From the NCBI RefSeq assembly GCF_050947335.1, contig NC_134993.1:7068001-7132000 (forward strand): a stretch of DNA of 64,000 nt, read 5' to 3'. This stretch comes from Megachile rotundata. Its lineage: Eukaryota > Arthropoda > Insecta > Hymenoptera > Megachilidae. Each line of letters begins with the position of its first letter. Positions within the stretch are counted from its first letter, which is position 1. A model generated the notes under the pieces. It had not been told where the DNA came from. It saw nothing but the letters and a program-made list of their open reading frames with translations, and ran no database searches. Positions 23,746 through 36,909 of this stretch are shown here, one piece after another. A program made the translations under genes and the position numbers.

Positions 23746-25050
23746 TGCAAATCCATAATATTTTGAGAAAGTACAATAATGTAATTATAACAGCGGAAAA
23801 ATATTGTCGACTGATCATAATGAATCACAAATTTTAATTTCATTAGAATTTCATTAAATTTCATTACATTAATTTATAAATGATAATAATTTATAGTATT
23901 TATAACGGACTACAACGAATGATTGAATGTAAATATAAAATACAATAAACGTAACATACATTACTCGATATAATAAAAATAAGCAAGATTTTCAAGAAAT
24001 TAAAACAATTTAAATAAATATAAAACAACTGTAAAATTATAGAAAATTTCGAGTGGTATATACTTTTATCAGAAGGTACAAAACCGTAAGAAAAACATTA
24101 TGTGTGGTCCCAATGGGAAAGAAATGTGGCCGAACACGTGTACGTTCGATTTTCTTCTCGGACGGTCTGTGTATTTTATATGTAGCACCGATTCGACCTC
24201 ATCGTCGAACTTGAAGACACAGCCTTGACCTACCTTCTTTCTCAGCAGGGAAAAGGAAAAGTTAGAGATATATCTGGACTCTAAAGCCAGAGTATTAGAT
24301 CCACATTCGCGAATTCAAGTTTTACGGTTATCGTGTTAAATATTTTTCTTTGTACAATTATTAAAATTGTTTGATGTATTAGTTCACGTTCTAAATCGCT
24401 TTTAAACTAAAAGTTCGAATATATTTTTCTATTTTAAACTAAATAAATTTGTACTATTTAACAATAAAAAATGCTATGTAATTAAACAATGCTATAAATT
24501 AAAGTACTCTTCAATTAGTTCTCTGATTTAAACTACAGAGATTGAAGTATTTCTTGTACAGTAAAGTGCACCAAATGGAATTATAAAAATAGATGCAATT
24601 GTTTATAATCAATTTGAACTTGAAATTGCTTCGAGTAGCATAGAATAAAATTAAACTAAACTTCTGTAAAAGCTGACTTGGTATTTCATTTCCTTTCATT
24701 TCCAAACTTGCTTAATTGTTTAAATATAAATACTTAATTTCTTTCAATAATTTTGTACAAATATCTATAAAATAACATATTATAAAAAAGGTAATATAGT
24801 AACTTATCCTAATTAAAAATAAAAATACTAATGTGAATCTCAATTAAAATTAATAAGGGTAATATAAATAAATTAAAAAAAATAATAAGCCATAATAATT
24901 AAAAATCATAATTTATATGAAACATAAATTATATATTGATCATAATTTATCACAATTATATGTGAAATTATATGTTCATCATAGTTTATATGTTGATGAC
25001 AAGGAAATTTGAACAAAAGAGCTGTTGGTGTTAAGAAACGAAATAATTGG
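23746..25050. other. AT-rich spacer with a GC-richer pocket
   Basis: About 24100-24310 is less AT-rich and includes acacgtgtacg (E-box-like) and tcgacctcatcgtcga. The rest is AT-rich with no feature. Confidence 0.4.
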
Positions 25051-26310
25051 TAGGAATAAACGGCATCGCGGCGTCGAATAGCCTAAGTAATCATTCACTC
25101 AGTTTTATCGCGTATAGGATTATTTTCACAGCTCCAACAGAACGACAGGTCGTTTAGACGTTCCTGACGAAGTCGATGACCATTCCTATCCTGCGGGCCG
25201 AGTCCTTCTGCCGGTCCACGACCATTCGTTCTCTCCTGCTCCTCTCGGAGGAACGATCGGTCTGTCGAGGCGCGATGTCGACGACGAGCGCGGAGAGGGG
25301 AAAAATAAAGATGAAGCCTGAAGAATTAATTAGGACTGGGTAATCAAGAAGATACCGCATGGGACTCTAAAGGTGGAAACGGGTGGCGAACGACGGAACA
25401 AGAGAAGGCGGGAGGGGCTGGTCGAGAACAAGCACGGCGAAAAAGGTGCGAAGGAAGAGGCCACGTATAAATATTCACTCCTGTTCAACACTGTTCGAAC
25501 GACTCGTTTATCCCTGGATTGAGCAGGTCCACGAGAGTCTGCTCTCTCTCCAGCCTTGCACCTTCTACTTGGATTCGAGCTGGAAATTCGAAATGCCTCG
25601 TCCAGCATTTTATTTTGTCTTCTTCTTTCTCGCCTGCTTCTTCTGCTTCGCCCTGGACCCCCACCCCCGCCCCATCCTCTTTCACCAAACGCTCCTCTTC
25701 CTCTTGTCCGGTCCATTCTCCTCGTTCTACGGACGCGGCCGTTTCGCTCAGGCTATACGGGCCCCGATCTTCGGGTCGTGAGTAACGGCTATTCCAAGAA
25801 GTTGTTTCAGATAGAGGGCTAATTTGTTCGCGTGCTCTTCCCGTGCCCCTCGCCCCCAACACCCAACAAACATACGGGACTGAGGTGTTCGACGCGCGCA
25901 CCCGGGGAGACCCCTTAACGCGACGTGTTATTTCCATTTTATTTTATCGACGTGCTAACGATTTTTCTTTCGACCTGTGCGCGCCCAACTTCGTTCCGGT
26001 TTGCTTCGTTTCACTGTCACGACGTCCTCTTACGATCGGTAATGGTTCCTCGCGATGGCTACAATTGTACGCTGTCGCACAGCCTTTATAATTTCACACC
26101 GCGATCGCTTGCTCGTTTCTGCCTTGTTTCTTCATTTCGAGATACTAGAAAATTCAATATCGCATACCTACGAAGTAACTAATTGTTTATTAGCGATTCA
26201 TTTTATATTCGTAGAATTTTTATTCTTATTGTGGACTCTGAGTCGTTCATGGCACCAGGTAAATGTTCCAGTGCTCAGAGGATCGAGGATGCAGTTTAGA
26301 TAGTTGCAAA
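25051..26310. other. Strong GC-rich island with overlapping open frames
   Basis: The most GC-rich kilobase of the window. Frames of 128, 132 and 150 aa overlap on both strands (25330-25716 -, 25383-25781 +, 25485-25937 -), as expected from few AT-rich stop codons. The 150-aa frame is Glu/Arg/Gly-rich low complexity, and none shows a domain. A gtcGTGAGTAAC donor-like site lies at about 25776 and a cagGTAAATG site at about 26257. It could be promoter plus 5' UTR exon, but I do not call a CDS. Confidence 0.4.
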
Positions 26311-27300
26311 CAATGTAAAGTTGTAACTAAATTCTTAAAAAGTAAAATTTCTACTTTCAGATGAAATAATAAGAATTTATATTTGTGAAAATTTTAAATT
26401 ATTCCAGTTAACTGTGGCAATCTTTTTGCAAAGCGCGCATCAGCGTGTATCGCGATAATTAAGCGATGACGAGTTAGCTCTCAAGAATTTATGAATCCAT
26501 CTCAAATCACTTACACTTTTTATTTTTTTATTTCATTTCGTGTTGGCTTCTAAACATTTTAAACATATTACAATTTACGAATATAATTTAGTTTTCGCCA
26601 AAATTGCAATTTAAATATAAAAATTGTAACATAATTTTACGCATGTCGGACATAGTCGTCGTGACACAAAATTCTGCCACATCTTCATGACGGATATTGT
26701 CGTCAAGCACACTTAACTGGTTAATTACAATCGCAAAATTCGGTTATCTAATTAAACAATAATTATGGCATGTCCCAATGTATTCATTTGTTTTCATATT
26801 TTATTAAAAGGTATCAAGATATTAATATTTTTATAATTATTTTGATAATTTGCTGCGACAATGAAATAATTAAAGAATGGAAATTTTAGATAGTACGGGT
26901 TTGAATCATTGTGGCTTAGAGCATTATTGAACAAGATGTAGACATTATACAAAAACAAGACACTTTCACGTGTTCATTTGTAACAACTCACTTTCAGATC
27001 TACATCAGTAAAAAGTACAAGAACCATTGTTTTTATATTAGCAATTGAAAAACTGCACATTTAAATCTGTTTTATATTGAGATATAATACTGTACGCGAG
27101 TATAAGTAATTCAGAAAACAAAAGGACAGAATAAAAAACCTTTTAGTTATTTGTATAAGTATTAAAAATGATTTTTACCATTTTTACTGTTTCTTATTGA
27201 TTTGAAAACGAAAACAAAGTAAACTTCGGTATATTCCTTTTAAATAAGTATCATTATAGGAAGAGGAGCATTTTATCATTTAATTCATATTTTAGGAGCT
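26311..27300. other. AT-rich spacer
   Basis: A short segment at about 26640-26730 contains two related phrases, gacatagtcgtcgtgacac and gatattgtcgtcaagcac, and ends CACACTTAACTGG before TTAA at 26721-26724. This may be one end of a degraded TTAA element, but the left end was not found. Confidence 0.4.
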
Positions 27301-27800
27301 AAAATTCAGCTTGAAGTATTTGAAATAATAAAAATTTCAAATTTTCGAAATTTGTAAAAAATTTTTAAAATTTCTAAAACTTCTAAAACTTCTAAAATTT
27401 CTAAAATTTCAAAATTTCGACAAATCTTTAGATTCATAAATTTCTTTAAATTCGTAAATTCCATGATTTTCTTACGTTTCACAATTCTAAATTCCCAAAT
27501 TCTCAGATTTACAAATTTTATATGTCCAAATCTCTACGTTTTCAAATTTCTAAATTTTCAGATTCTGGAATTCCTAAATTCGCAAACATTTAAATCCTTA
27601 AATTCTCAAATCCGTACATTTTCAAATTAAGAAATTCTCAAATCCAGAAATTTTCAAATCCACAAATTGTCAAATTCTCCAATTTCCAAAACTTGACATT
27701 TTCAAATCCTCTAACTCCCAAATACATAAATATGCAAATCCCCAAATTTGCAAATACTTACATACGCAAATTCAAAGTTTCGATTTTTAAAATTTGAAGA
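27301..27800 (+). repeat. AAATTT-type array, block 4 (pyrimidine on +)
   Basis: Dense aatttctaaaa, caaatttc and caaattc units from about 27330 to 27790. Spacing is 8-11 bp and strongly degenerate toward the right end. Confidence 0.8.
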
Positions 27801-28580
27801 TAAGTAACTTCAATGTTTTCTAAACTTCAGAGTCTGTAAATATACCAACTTAAAGTTTGCAGATAAAAATTTTGATACATGGAATATGTCTAAATATCAA
27901 AATTTGTATTTCCTTAAATCTGTAAAATGAGATGACTGTTTTTTTCCTACGGTCATCATTTTCCCCAGTAAATCCAGCGTTCGCGTACACATAATTAGTA
28001 GAGAAACCAGCGAGTATGATCTCGGGCGCAGGAAGTGAAAAATAAGAATGGAACGGTGCGCTTTTCAGGCAGTAAATCCGCGCGAAATAGGTCGCGTTAA
28101 AACCACGCGTATGATCGTAAAAAGGAAATATAAATTGCGAAGCACGACGAAGGTGCGTGAGGCACTATACCTGGGCCCCGAGTGAAGGAAAGGTCCACAG
28201 AGAAGTAGATGAGAATTTCCTGGTTCGGTGACAGGGAAAAATGCGGAAGGCGCGAGCGACACGAGTGTTTTCGGCCGCTTCTCAACGAATACCTTCAAGA
28301 TATTCGCGAAACTACGTCCGGAATGTCCAACTCTCGTGTCTACCTCGGCCTTGCTACGCGTATATTATAACGGCATATCTGCTGTCGGGCTGGAATACGG
28401 GGATGCCGGGGGTTGATAACGGCGGCAGAGGGCTTGGATAACAGAAGGAAGGGGTGGTATCGCATGAGTTATTAAGATTCAGGCGCGCATGCTCGCGGTT
28501 CTTTCATCGATTCATAAGAATATCCTCTGCTCCGCTAGCCACCCATCTACTCCCTCTCCTCTCCCCTTTCTTCTCAACCT
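27801..28580. other. GC-richer island (about 27960-28580)
   Basis: CpG-bearing with several short overlapping frames (62-77 aa) lacking known motifs. Ends in a polypyrimidine run near 28548-28580 (ctccctctcctctcccc). Confidence 0.35.
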
Positions 28581-28581
28581 C

Positions 28582-28644
28582 TTTCTTTCGACTTCAGGGA
28601 CGTATCTATCGCCTGCATTATTTACATCGATTTCATGTTCCTTC
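28582..28644 (+). repeat. Direct duplication, copy 1
   Basis: Shares ttcgact, then atctatcgcctgcattatt and acatcgatttNNtgtt with 28847-28910. The central 33 bases are identical. The period is about 265 bp. Confidence 0.85.
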
Positions 28645-28846
28645 TTATCAAAATAAAATTCACTCTCAAAACATTCGTTCGTAATCATTTTGTAGTTCAT
28701 TATACATTTTTCAAATTTTAATTTCAACGATTGGGTAATTCAGAAAGTTAAATTTCTTCTAATATAAGTTGATCTTGTTTACAAGGAATGCAAGTATGAT
28801 ATATTTTATTTTTAGTAATATGGCAACTATAAATATTTTACGCCTT

Positions 28847-28910
28847 CTCTTTCATTCGACTTTATGGATGCATCTATCGCCTGCATTATTTACATCGATT
28901 TGGTGTTGCT
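28847..28910 (+). repeat. Direct duplication, copy 2
   Basis: Second copy of the 28582-28644 segment. The intervening sequence is AT-rich and not itself duplicated. Confidence 0.85.
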
Positions 28911-30060
28911 TATAAACAATTCCGATTTGGTCATTGATCCTAGATTTACGGGCCACTGATATCTAACTTGAAAGTAAATTAAAAAAATAAATAAATAATA
29001 ATACATAAAATAAATAACGATAATACGTAAACTAACTTATACTATAATTCTTTATTCCGATGAAGGTTAACATCTTCATAATAGCTAAGTATTCTTTACA
29101 ATTGAGAATAAAAAATCTGAGATTCGTATTTTCTACGAAAATCTAGTGTCAACAAACAGTTCATCCTTAAGAGATACTGATAGATCCATCTGTAAAATGG
29201 TTAGGTTAGAAATTGTTAGATTTTATGATTTTAATTATAAAATCATTTTATAATCCATCATAGACTTCCTGCATTTTAATTTCTACGTTCTAACTGGGTA
29301 ACTCATCTGGAAGTTATTTTTCTTACACCTCTGTATGCATAAATAGATCTCATTCATGAGAAATGTAAATACAATCCATTTTCTTTCTAATAAACACCAG
29401 AATATAAATATTGAAAGATTTTTTTGAAAATGTAAATACCATATGTATTGACAACTGAGTAATTGAACATCGAGTTAATTTATCATGCTTCAAAGAGGAA
29501 TTTAAAATTTAAAAGAGATTTGCAAGATAAACTTGCACGGTTTGAATTATAAGTACAAACCGATTTCTTCTAATGCAAGTACATAATTCTGACTGGTGCT
29601 ATTCAATTAGATGAAGGAAGGAAATCAATACTTTTACATAATACATACAATAGTGTATGTTTGATGCATGTCTCCAACTGTTTACGACGTTTTAAATTCT
29701 GCGTACGAAGCAGAATTAGAAGTAAAAGCTGATATATAAAAAAGAATTAACGACAGAAAACATATGGTTCATAAATAAATTATGGCTCATGCTTGCATGT
29801 GTAAACATGCCTAGATACACTAGAATAATTTAATCCAATTACGGATTCAAAGTACAAGTTAGATTCTTGACCCATCTATTACCACCAGTTATTAATTTAC
29901 ATCTTATAACACTGTATAAATAGGCAGGCACTATCGAAAACACGCCATCCCAAGAAAAACACACCATATTTATAGCTGGTTACGAGTCACGCCAAATCTG
30001 TCGTTCGTTAAAAATAAGAGCAAATTAAAAATATGAGAAAAAATAATAATAAAAATCGGA
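28911..30060. other. AT-rich spacer
   Basis: No recognised gene, element or array. Confidence 0.45.
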
Positions 30061-30560
30061 ACAGAGGCCAGTCCATTTTTGCATAGATGTCCTCGATTGA
30101 TACCATATTTCGCTACACGCGATACCGGCCAGCGGTATTAGCGCTATTCCAGGTTAAAATAGGTGTCGGTCCACCGATGACATAGAACCTTTCTCCTTAA
30201 AATAAGTTCGCAATCCGAAACTCGAGTACAAATAATGAATAACGCTACATCTGTCTATGGATATTTCAATGGTCTATGCATGAAAGTTATCAGATTAGAA
30301 GCGCCAAAGATGTGTTTGCGAGTGTGCAGCGTGTTGTTTCGCGGCAAATGGGTTGAACGATCGATCGCGATGAACAGGAGAGGAATCGACGACGGGTTTA
30401 TCCGTGTAAACGATAATGAGCGTGGACGGTAGTTTCAGACAGAGGTTACGCCTTCCTGAGAAACCGGTATGCGTTACAGGGGCTTGCTCTCTTCGTCTCT
30501 TTCGTTTACGTCATGTGGGCGTGCGGGAAAAAATTCTAAGTGCATGACCTTTTTCTCGAA
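30061..30560. other. GC-richer island
   Basis: CpG-bearing. The + frame at 30235-30432 (65 aa) has no recognised motif. Sharp drop to AT-rich sequence after 30620. Confidence 0.35.
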
Positions 30561-31930
30561 ACTTTTGTAAAAATGGGTTTAGATTAATGGTCCATGGCAA
30601 AACTCGCGAGAAATGCTAGTGTACAGTTTTTGGACGATTTCCTTGAATATGTGAGCTTGGTAATTTAACTCAACAAAAAACAATCAATTCTTTTTTATAC
30701 ATAACGACGTCCACAATCGTATTAAAGAATAATGACGTCCACACTTGTATGTGGAGTCCGCTTTTTAAGATTTGATTTGTTACGTGTTTTAGTTTTGATA
30801 TGCACAAACTTTAAAAATATAAGAAATTTTTTTTGAACTGATTTGCCTTTAGGATTACCGAATATTAACGACTCAAATATAGAAGACTAATAGTTTGCTG
30901 TTTGTTTTTCTTGTCAAATGTGCGGACTGACAATATTGTGATAAGAAATGTGATCTTATTCATAAATTTGTACAAAACACAATTTAAAATATGAATATTA
31001 AAATATTAACACGCAACTGGTTAGTTCTTACTGTTAAGTGTTTTTTATTTTCGGGAGCATAGTCAAAAGAATTTTTATGTATACACTTTCTTTAAAAGGT
31101 TTCCAGACTCTCAGTGTTACGTGTTAGGTTAGAATACTACCAACCTTACATTTTTGAAGAGGTTAAAAGCTACGATACCGAAACATTTTCTATATTGCCG
31201 AAAATGAAATATGCAGGACCGTGACTCATTATATTATTTCGAAATTTTAGAAATTATTTAAAATAATTTATTTAACTTTTACCATATATTGTCTGTTAGA
31301 ATGACGAGAAATTAAGATAAAATTAAATACTAATATTAAATACTAATATTAATACTTCGATATGTCCTATTATGATGGATATTAAAGGAATAATTTTATT
31401 CTCAAAAAAATTAGTAAATTTTTATTGACGAAATTCAACACTGTCTACTGAGTAAACTCTCCACTAGCTATTTATCAAAATTATTTTTAATATAAACCAT
31501 TATTACATATAATTTTTTTAAGTACATAGTTTGTTTGCAAACTATGAAACACGTTATAAATAAAATTGGAAACTTATTAATAATTAAATTTGAAAGTTGG
31601 TAATTAATTTTACAATCTAAAAGGTTTGTTTATAAACTATAAATAAAACTTGAAAGTTTATGATTAGATCAGCAAGATCATTTGCACCGAAGTAGATGAC
31701 ACATCACTAAACAAATTTATATTTCATTATAAATTTGTAAAATTATGCAATGTATGTTCTTTATATATTTTTTACATATTTGTATATATCCATATTAATA
31801 AAATAAAAATGACACTCAGAATGCGCAAAATTCATATATGTTAATATTTTAAACCATTTTATATGTTTGAGGATTCTAAAATTAAATTACTGTTTAGAAT
31901 AGCAGAATGGAAATTTCAGCGATAATAGTT
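30561..31930. other. AT-rich desert
   Basis: The phrase acgtccaca occurs twice near 30706-30738 (aacgacgtccacaatcgt, aatgacgtccacacttgt). A short aaatactaatatt doublet lies at about 31324-31350. Nothing else recognised. Confidence 0.45.
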
Positions 31931-32560
31931 CTCGAATTTACCCGATACAGAGAAATCGGAGCAAGAACTGTGTTACATCGAGAAAGGGAGCAACACAGAC
32001 GTTTTCAAGATTTTTTTCAAGAGTATACGGCACTGGCGACGTAAAAGAAGACACACATGTACGCTTATAACGCGGAAAAAGTGTGCGCGCATTTACAGGG
32101 TTGCCGGAAAAAGAGAAGACGGTAGACGAGGGTGAAGGTGGAGTCAGGCGTGAGGTGAACCTAAGGAGGAGTTGGTGGAGATTGCAAGAGAGGGGGTGAT
32201 CTATGCGTTTAATTAACCATAGAGACGCTCCTACCAACTCTTAGCCGTTTTTAGTTCGAGCTTGGTCGACGGGGGTTGCAGAGGGACAGGGTAGCGTAAG
32301 AATAAAAGAGCGAAAATGGAAGAAACCCAAAAAGGAAAAGGAGTAACAGAGAGAAAGGATTTAGCTATCGCTGGCGAAATTAACCCCAGGGAAAAACTTA
32401 TAATGTGTCTTCCCGGAAAAGCAGCTCGAATGCTGTGCTCGAGCTGGGACACGATCCCTGCGCTGCTGCTTCGAGTGTATTCGCCATGGATAATTGATTT
32501 GAGACATAATCAATTAACGGGAACGACAGAAACCATTTACGGATCCCGATGAGTAACGTT
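31931..32560. other. GC-richer island
   Basis: CpG-bearing and purine-rich (32285-32390). The 99-aa (-) and 78-aa (+) frames have no recognised domains. ttgagacataatcaattaacg near 32499 includes an AATTA core. Confidence 0.35.
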
Positions 32561-32916
32561 TCACTATTTCCTACAAATGATATTACCTTCCACAGCTGGA
32601 AATTATGGATATTTCTTACGAATAATTTTTAACTTTTATCTACTAATTTCAACTTCGTAGTCACATTAATCGTACAATTAAAAGATGGAGCTATTTAAAT
32701 ATAAACTTTATCATAAGGAGATATAATTTGGAATTAATTGTAAGAAATTCCAAGTATTTCAGATTTGTCAAATTCTTGTGTTCATTTCAATCACAAAAAT
32801 TTCACTAAGTAGATGTTGTTGTCAAATTTAATTTCTGATATAGTATCGAATCTGTAAGCATTCTTCAAAACCCGAGTGCTCATAAGTACCCACTCTCATT
32901 ATCCGTTCAAAGTCAA

Positions 32917-32974
32917 AGCTATTTCAAACATGATTTCAAAAGCTATTTCAAACATGTATTTCAAACATGATTCA
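32917..32974 (+). repeat. 24-bp tandem duplication
   Basis: Unit agctatttcaaacatgat plus ttcaaa at 32917-32940. It is repeated from 32941 with a further half copy (tatttcaaacatgatt). A small local duplication in otherwise AT-rich sequence (32561-33110). Confidence 0.85.
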
Positions 32975-33110
32975 TTACAAATCGTACTTCGCTTATGAAT
33001 GCTCGCAGTCAATGATTCTATTACAAAATAACCTTATTTAGGTTACAATAGTAAGATAATGTGTTCTCAGATTTGGGAAGACTTGTTGAAAAATCTCGAG
33101 TCATCTACTC

Positions 33111-33945
33111 TGGTTATACTCTTGGGTGTATAAAGACGAGGACACGTTATGAAGAGGAGGACACCTGCCGGTGCCAAAACACGACTTAATTCTGCTATAG
33201 CCAGTCGACAATTGTTTACACATGTTCATTGTTTACGAGTAGCCGAGTGTGTCGAGCGATGTGCACGTAAACTAACCCAGTACCTGTGTTTTCGGAAGCC
33301 TGTCAGCAGCCCCGGCTCTCACCCGCATTGCAATGTGCTAGCCGCGGATATTTTGAGATTTCTTTGGCTCTTGTCTCCACTTTCGCGATCTTGTTCCGAG
33401 AAAAGGGAGGTTAATGAGACGGTCGCGGACAGTTATAAATGAACGATAAGGCGCACGCCGGATTCCTTTAATAGCTGGTGCAAATTTATGGCCGCTGGTG
33501 GAACGGCCGCTAAGGAGTTATAGATTGATTGGTCGTGAAATCGGCTTTAATCAATCGTGTGTACCCTCTGAATTATATGTACGCCGGGCAGAGTTAATTA
33601 ATTCTAACACATCGGCCGGTCGCCTTCCTTCGTTCGACAGCGCGGCATTAATCTGGCCTTTCGTTACATTAATTTGGCCGGTTGATAACGTTACACCTGA
33701 CCGGCCGTATTTCAACGGACAGAGTAAGAACGCATGGAAAGGGCGAGGATGGAAAAGAAAAGAAAGAACGAGAGTTTCGAGAGAACGCTGCGTCGAATTT
33801 CGAGCGTTCTCCAAACGCGTACGCGGAACAGAAATTGAGATTCTTCTGTGCTATTTGACTCTGTGTCACGATCATTCTTGGTTATTAGGAGAGCGTTCAT
33901 TCAGTGTTGATGAAATCACCGGCCAATTTTTAATACTATAAGTAA
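33111..33945. other. GC-richer island
   Basis: CpG-bearing, with a 147-aa + frame (33498-33941) and opposing frames, none recognisable. The 147-aa frame is the longest + frame here but is rich in Arg and lacks any motif I can name. tgtataaagacgagg at about 33127 is TATA-like. A 21-bp near-duplication lies at about 33647-33680 (cattaatYtggcc twice). Confidence 0.35.
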
Positions 33946-33949
33946 ATAA

Positions 33950-34690
33950 GAGTGAGTGTTATACTACGGAGATAAGTTTAGTAATAGTGTACATAAACAA
34001 CTTCTTACTCCTTAATACTAACGTCATTTTAGATTATACTATCATTTTAAACGATCTTGAATAGAAAACGTATGCGCAGTCGGTACTTATTCACAATAAT
34101 TATGCGCAGTGAAGTTATTATACTGTATTTTAGAATATTTATTTATCAGTATCAACATTACTGCGTAGGTGTTTTATCTTCTGTTCTCTAGTGCGCATCT
34201 TTAATCTTATAAAACAAATAATGTAAGTTTCCAGGTCACAATATGGTGGCACTCATAAAATGTTGTTGTGGCAACAGTGTACGTGAACAAATATCGTCAC
34301 TCTATAATATTATAAATTCTAATATTTTTTTAATAATCTTACATACGAAACGTATGCGTATGTATAATACTATAAATCAAAAGTATCATCACGAAATTTT
34401 GCTATGACATTAGTGTGCTTAAATAGATACTATTACTTCTTAATGCTAACGTCATTCCACATGGATTTTAAATTCTATATAAATTGTACATAATAATTAT
34501 CATTAATGCTTAAAAATGTATGAAGTTTTGTTCATGTTTCAATATAGCGAGACTTATGATCATTTTCATAGCAGCGATATATGTAAATAAAATACTTGTT
34601 AATTTTAATGCCGTCAGAAGTATATTTTCAATTGTAATATTTTTAGTGAAACATTGGTAGTACACAGTTAAAAATATGAGATTAATGATA
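33950..34690. repeat. Degenerate long-period repeat with ATGCGCAGT motifs
   Basis: Phrases of the form gtgtacNtNaacaa..ttct..tNctaacgtca recur at about 33986, 34279, 34411 and (weaker) 34577, spaced 130-290 bp. ATGCGCAGT occurs at about 34072 and 34102. Register and boundaries are uncertain because the copies are highly diverged. Confidence 0.45.
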
Positions 34691-34889
34691 TACTTAACTT
34701 ATCCCAAGGCTTTGAATTAGTTTGTGCTATTCTTTTATTAGATAAAATCTCCTAGCTTTACATCAGTAAATTTTTAAATAAATTGCTACAAAACGTTTGT
34801 ATGTAAAGTCTGAGCGACCTTCTTAAAAATATAAGATTGGTAGTATTGCTGACAATAGTTAACAAATATTAAATTGTATTTACCTTTAA

Positions 34890-35116
34890 TCCCTTGTCGT
34901 ACTTTGACGAGTTTTACTCGTGACACAGTCACAGCTCAAATGTGACAAAATTGCTCAAATTCAACTTGAAATTTAGGTCTAACTATAATTTGTATAGTCA
35001 AGGATCGGTGAATATAAAATGTTCATAACATTTTAATTTTCTCTGTCTGTTTTAATATTATAATTAATAGTTAGTTTCGACTGACACATCTGACAAATAA
35101 ATTGTACGGCAAGGGG
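34890..35116 (+). mobile_element. TTAA-flanked miniature element, family A (best-preserved)
   Basis: TTAA at 34886-34889 and 35117-35120. Ends TCCCTTGTCGTAC and GTACGGCAAGGGG are an inverted pair of 13 bp with two mismatches. A subterminal palindrome ACGAGTtttACTCGT lies near the left end. Length 227 bp, no coding capacity. The reference copy for comparing the other family A members. Confidence 0.8.
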
Positions 35117-35120
35117 TTAA

Positions 35121-35880
35121 ATAACACTATTTACGAATACAGACAAAAAATATGTATTTACATACTTTCTTTATTTGCATCGTTCGATGTTATATGTTAG
35201 AATGGATATCTGTACTGTTAACTATATACGAGGGGCGCTAGAAGCTGTATAATTCGAAGACATTTCTTAAATGATGTTAAATATCAAACATATGCGTAGT
35301 AGCTAGCCGTAAACAACAATTATGCGCAGTGAGGTCGTTGCATTTTACTTCTGTGCATTTATTCGTATGATCTTTACTGCGCACATTTATTTCTCGTCAT
35401 TATCGACTGCGCATGTATTTAATATTCAAGGTCACTGCCAAGGTCAACAATACATTTTTTACATTTAGAGTAATCATTGAAACGACACTAATTTTAAATA
35501 CTAAAGCAGTGCGCAATCGGTCATAAATAAACTTTAAATGAATTTGATATGTTTTATAATCTCATATGCAATTTGCAATTGGTCGGCAAATTCAACGATA
35601 AATTTTTAATTTCAAGTAATTCCCATGCGCAAACTCCCGTTACAGCGAATATAATTATTGGAATTTAGGGTACGTCAGATGAGTGAAAAAATTCAATTCC
35701 AAGCGTTCTTTCATTCCTGCTTCTTTTCAGATTTGTAGATCGTTACGACTAAATACCAACACTAATTGATTATAATAGCAATTTGGAATTTGTTTAGTGT
35801 TAGTATGATGTGTGTTTAATCAGATTTAATCTTCTACGCTTTCGTTGTCAGTTATTCTCAGTATGTATAGTACCGATAAC
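35121..35880. other. AT-rich spacer with further TGCGCA motifs
   Basis: atatgcgtagt (35289), ttatgcgcagtgag (about 35320), actgcgcac (about 35383), gactgcgcatg (about 35409), gtgcgcaatcgg (about 35509) and catgcgcaaac (about 35624) recur at irregular spacing. It resembles 33950-34690, so it is probably another diverged copy of the same repeat. Confidence 0.4.
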
Positions 35881-36530
35881 ATCTTCTTTGTACGCCAGGC
35901 AAGAATTCCAGTATCGCATACGCATTCCAGGAAAGCGGAGAATCCCTTCGCAGCTGTTCCGTCTTAATTACTAATCTGATTAACAGCAACGGTTAATTAA
36001 TTGTCTATCGTTATAACGAGTTCGTTTTAATACCAAACAAGTTTCTCTTTTGCCAGTTTTATTTTATATCCGTCCCTGTCGTCTTTTATTAAACTCGTTG
36101 AAAAAATTGAGGTGGCCCTCCATTTAGTGGATACGTAAATTGGTCACGCGATCGATCGCATGCATAGATGTTCCTGTCGCGAACAGATGTGGCTAAGAGA
36201 ACGAAATAAGACGAAAAAAGGAGCAAAGGATCCATGGTGATAGATAAAAAAAGGAGAAAGATGAGCTATCTGTGTTCCGCGTGACATGTACACGGTGTAA
36301 ACAGGCATGTCCGTGTACTCTCGCACGGAACAGGAAATGTCTGGTAATAAAAGAGTGACTTCCGTCGGTGAAACAATACCGGCCGCGGGATTACCTCGTC
36401 CTCGGTCCACTTCCATCTTCTGCCTCGTTACCTTATCCAGCTGCCGTTAATTTGCGACAAAAGTAATTTAGCGCCGTCTCGATATCGCTTTTGTTATGAT
36501 TCCAATTGCTGTTGCTCATTGGTAAGAGAC
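35881..36530. other. GC-richer island
   Basis: ATTA/TAAT-dense flank (cttaattactaatctgattaacag near 35960, ggttaattaattg near 35991) leading into CpG-bearing sequence to about 36520. The 90-aa minus frame at 36144-36416 is unrecognised. Candidate homeodomain-type enhancer (inference). Confidence 0.35.
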
Positions 36531-36909
36531 AAAAGAACGGAATGACAGCTTTTTTTTGCGGATGTAAAAAAATATTGAACAGTACGGAAGTAGAATGAAA
36601 CATTGTCATTTATAATGGGTCGTTCGAATTTCATCACGATTTGTATTAGTATCTTTATTAAGTAATGTTGTAATTAATATTTTGGTGATATAGCCGAATT
36701 CATTGAGTCAGAGAGGATAACTAATGGTATTATAATAGAAGATATAAATTATAATAATGGAATGTATGCTATACAATGTATTGATACCTAACCTTTTTTG
36801 CTATTATTTTTCCTTTTATTTTTATATACTGCACGTGATATTAATTATAATTAGGAAACGAGTGATTTTGTATATCGATATTTTTTCATTATAAAAATCT
36901 GATACCAAG

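Noticed and set aside
25330..25937. Overlapping reading frames of 128-150 aa on both strands
   Set aside because: They overlap each other in opposite directions, are Arg/Glu/Ser/Pro-rich, show no motif, and sit in GC-rich DNA where long open frames are expected by chance.
33498..33941. 147-aa + frame as a gene
   Set aside because: Low-complexity basic composition, no domain, and equally open opposing frames; no splice or promoter context that fixes it.
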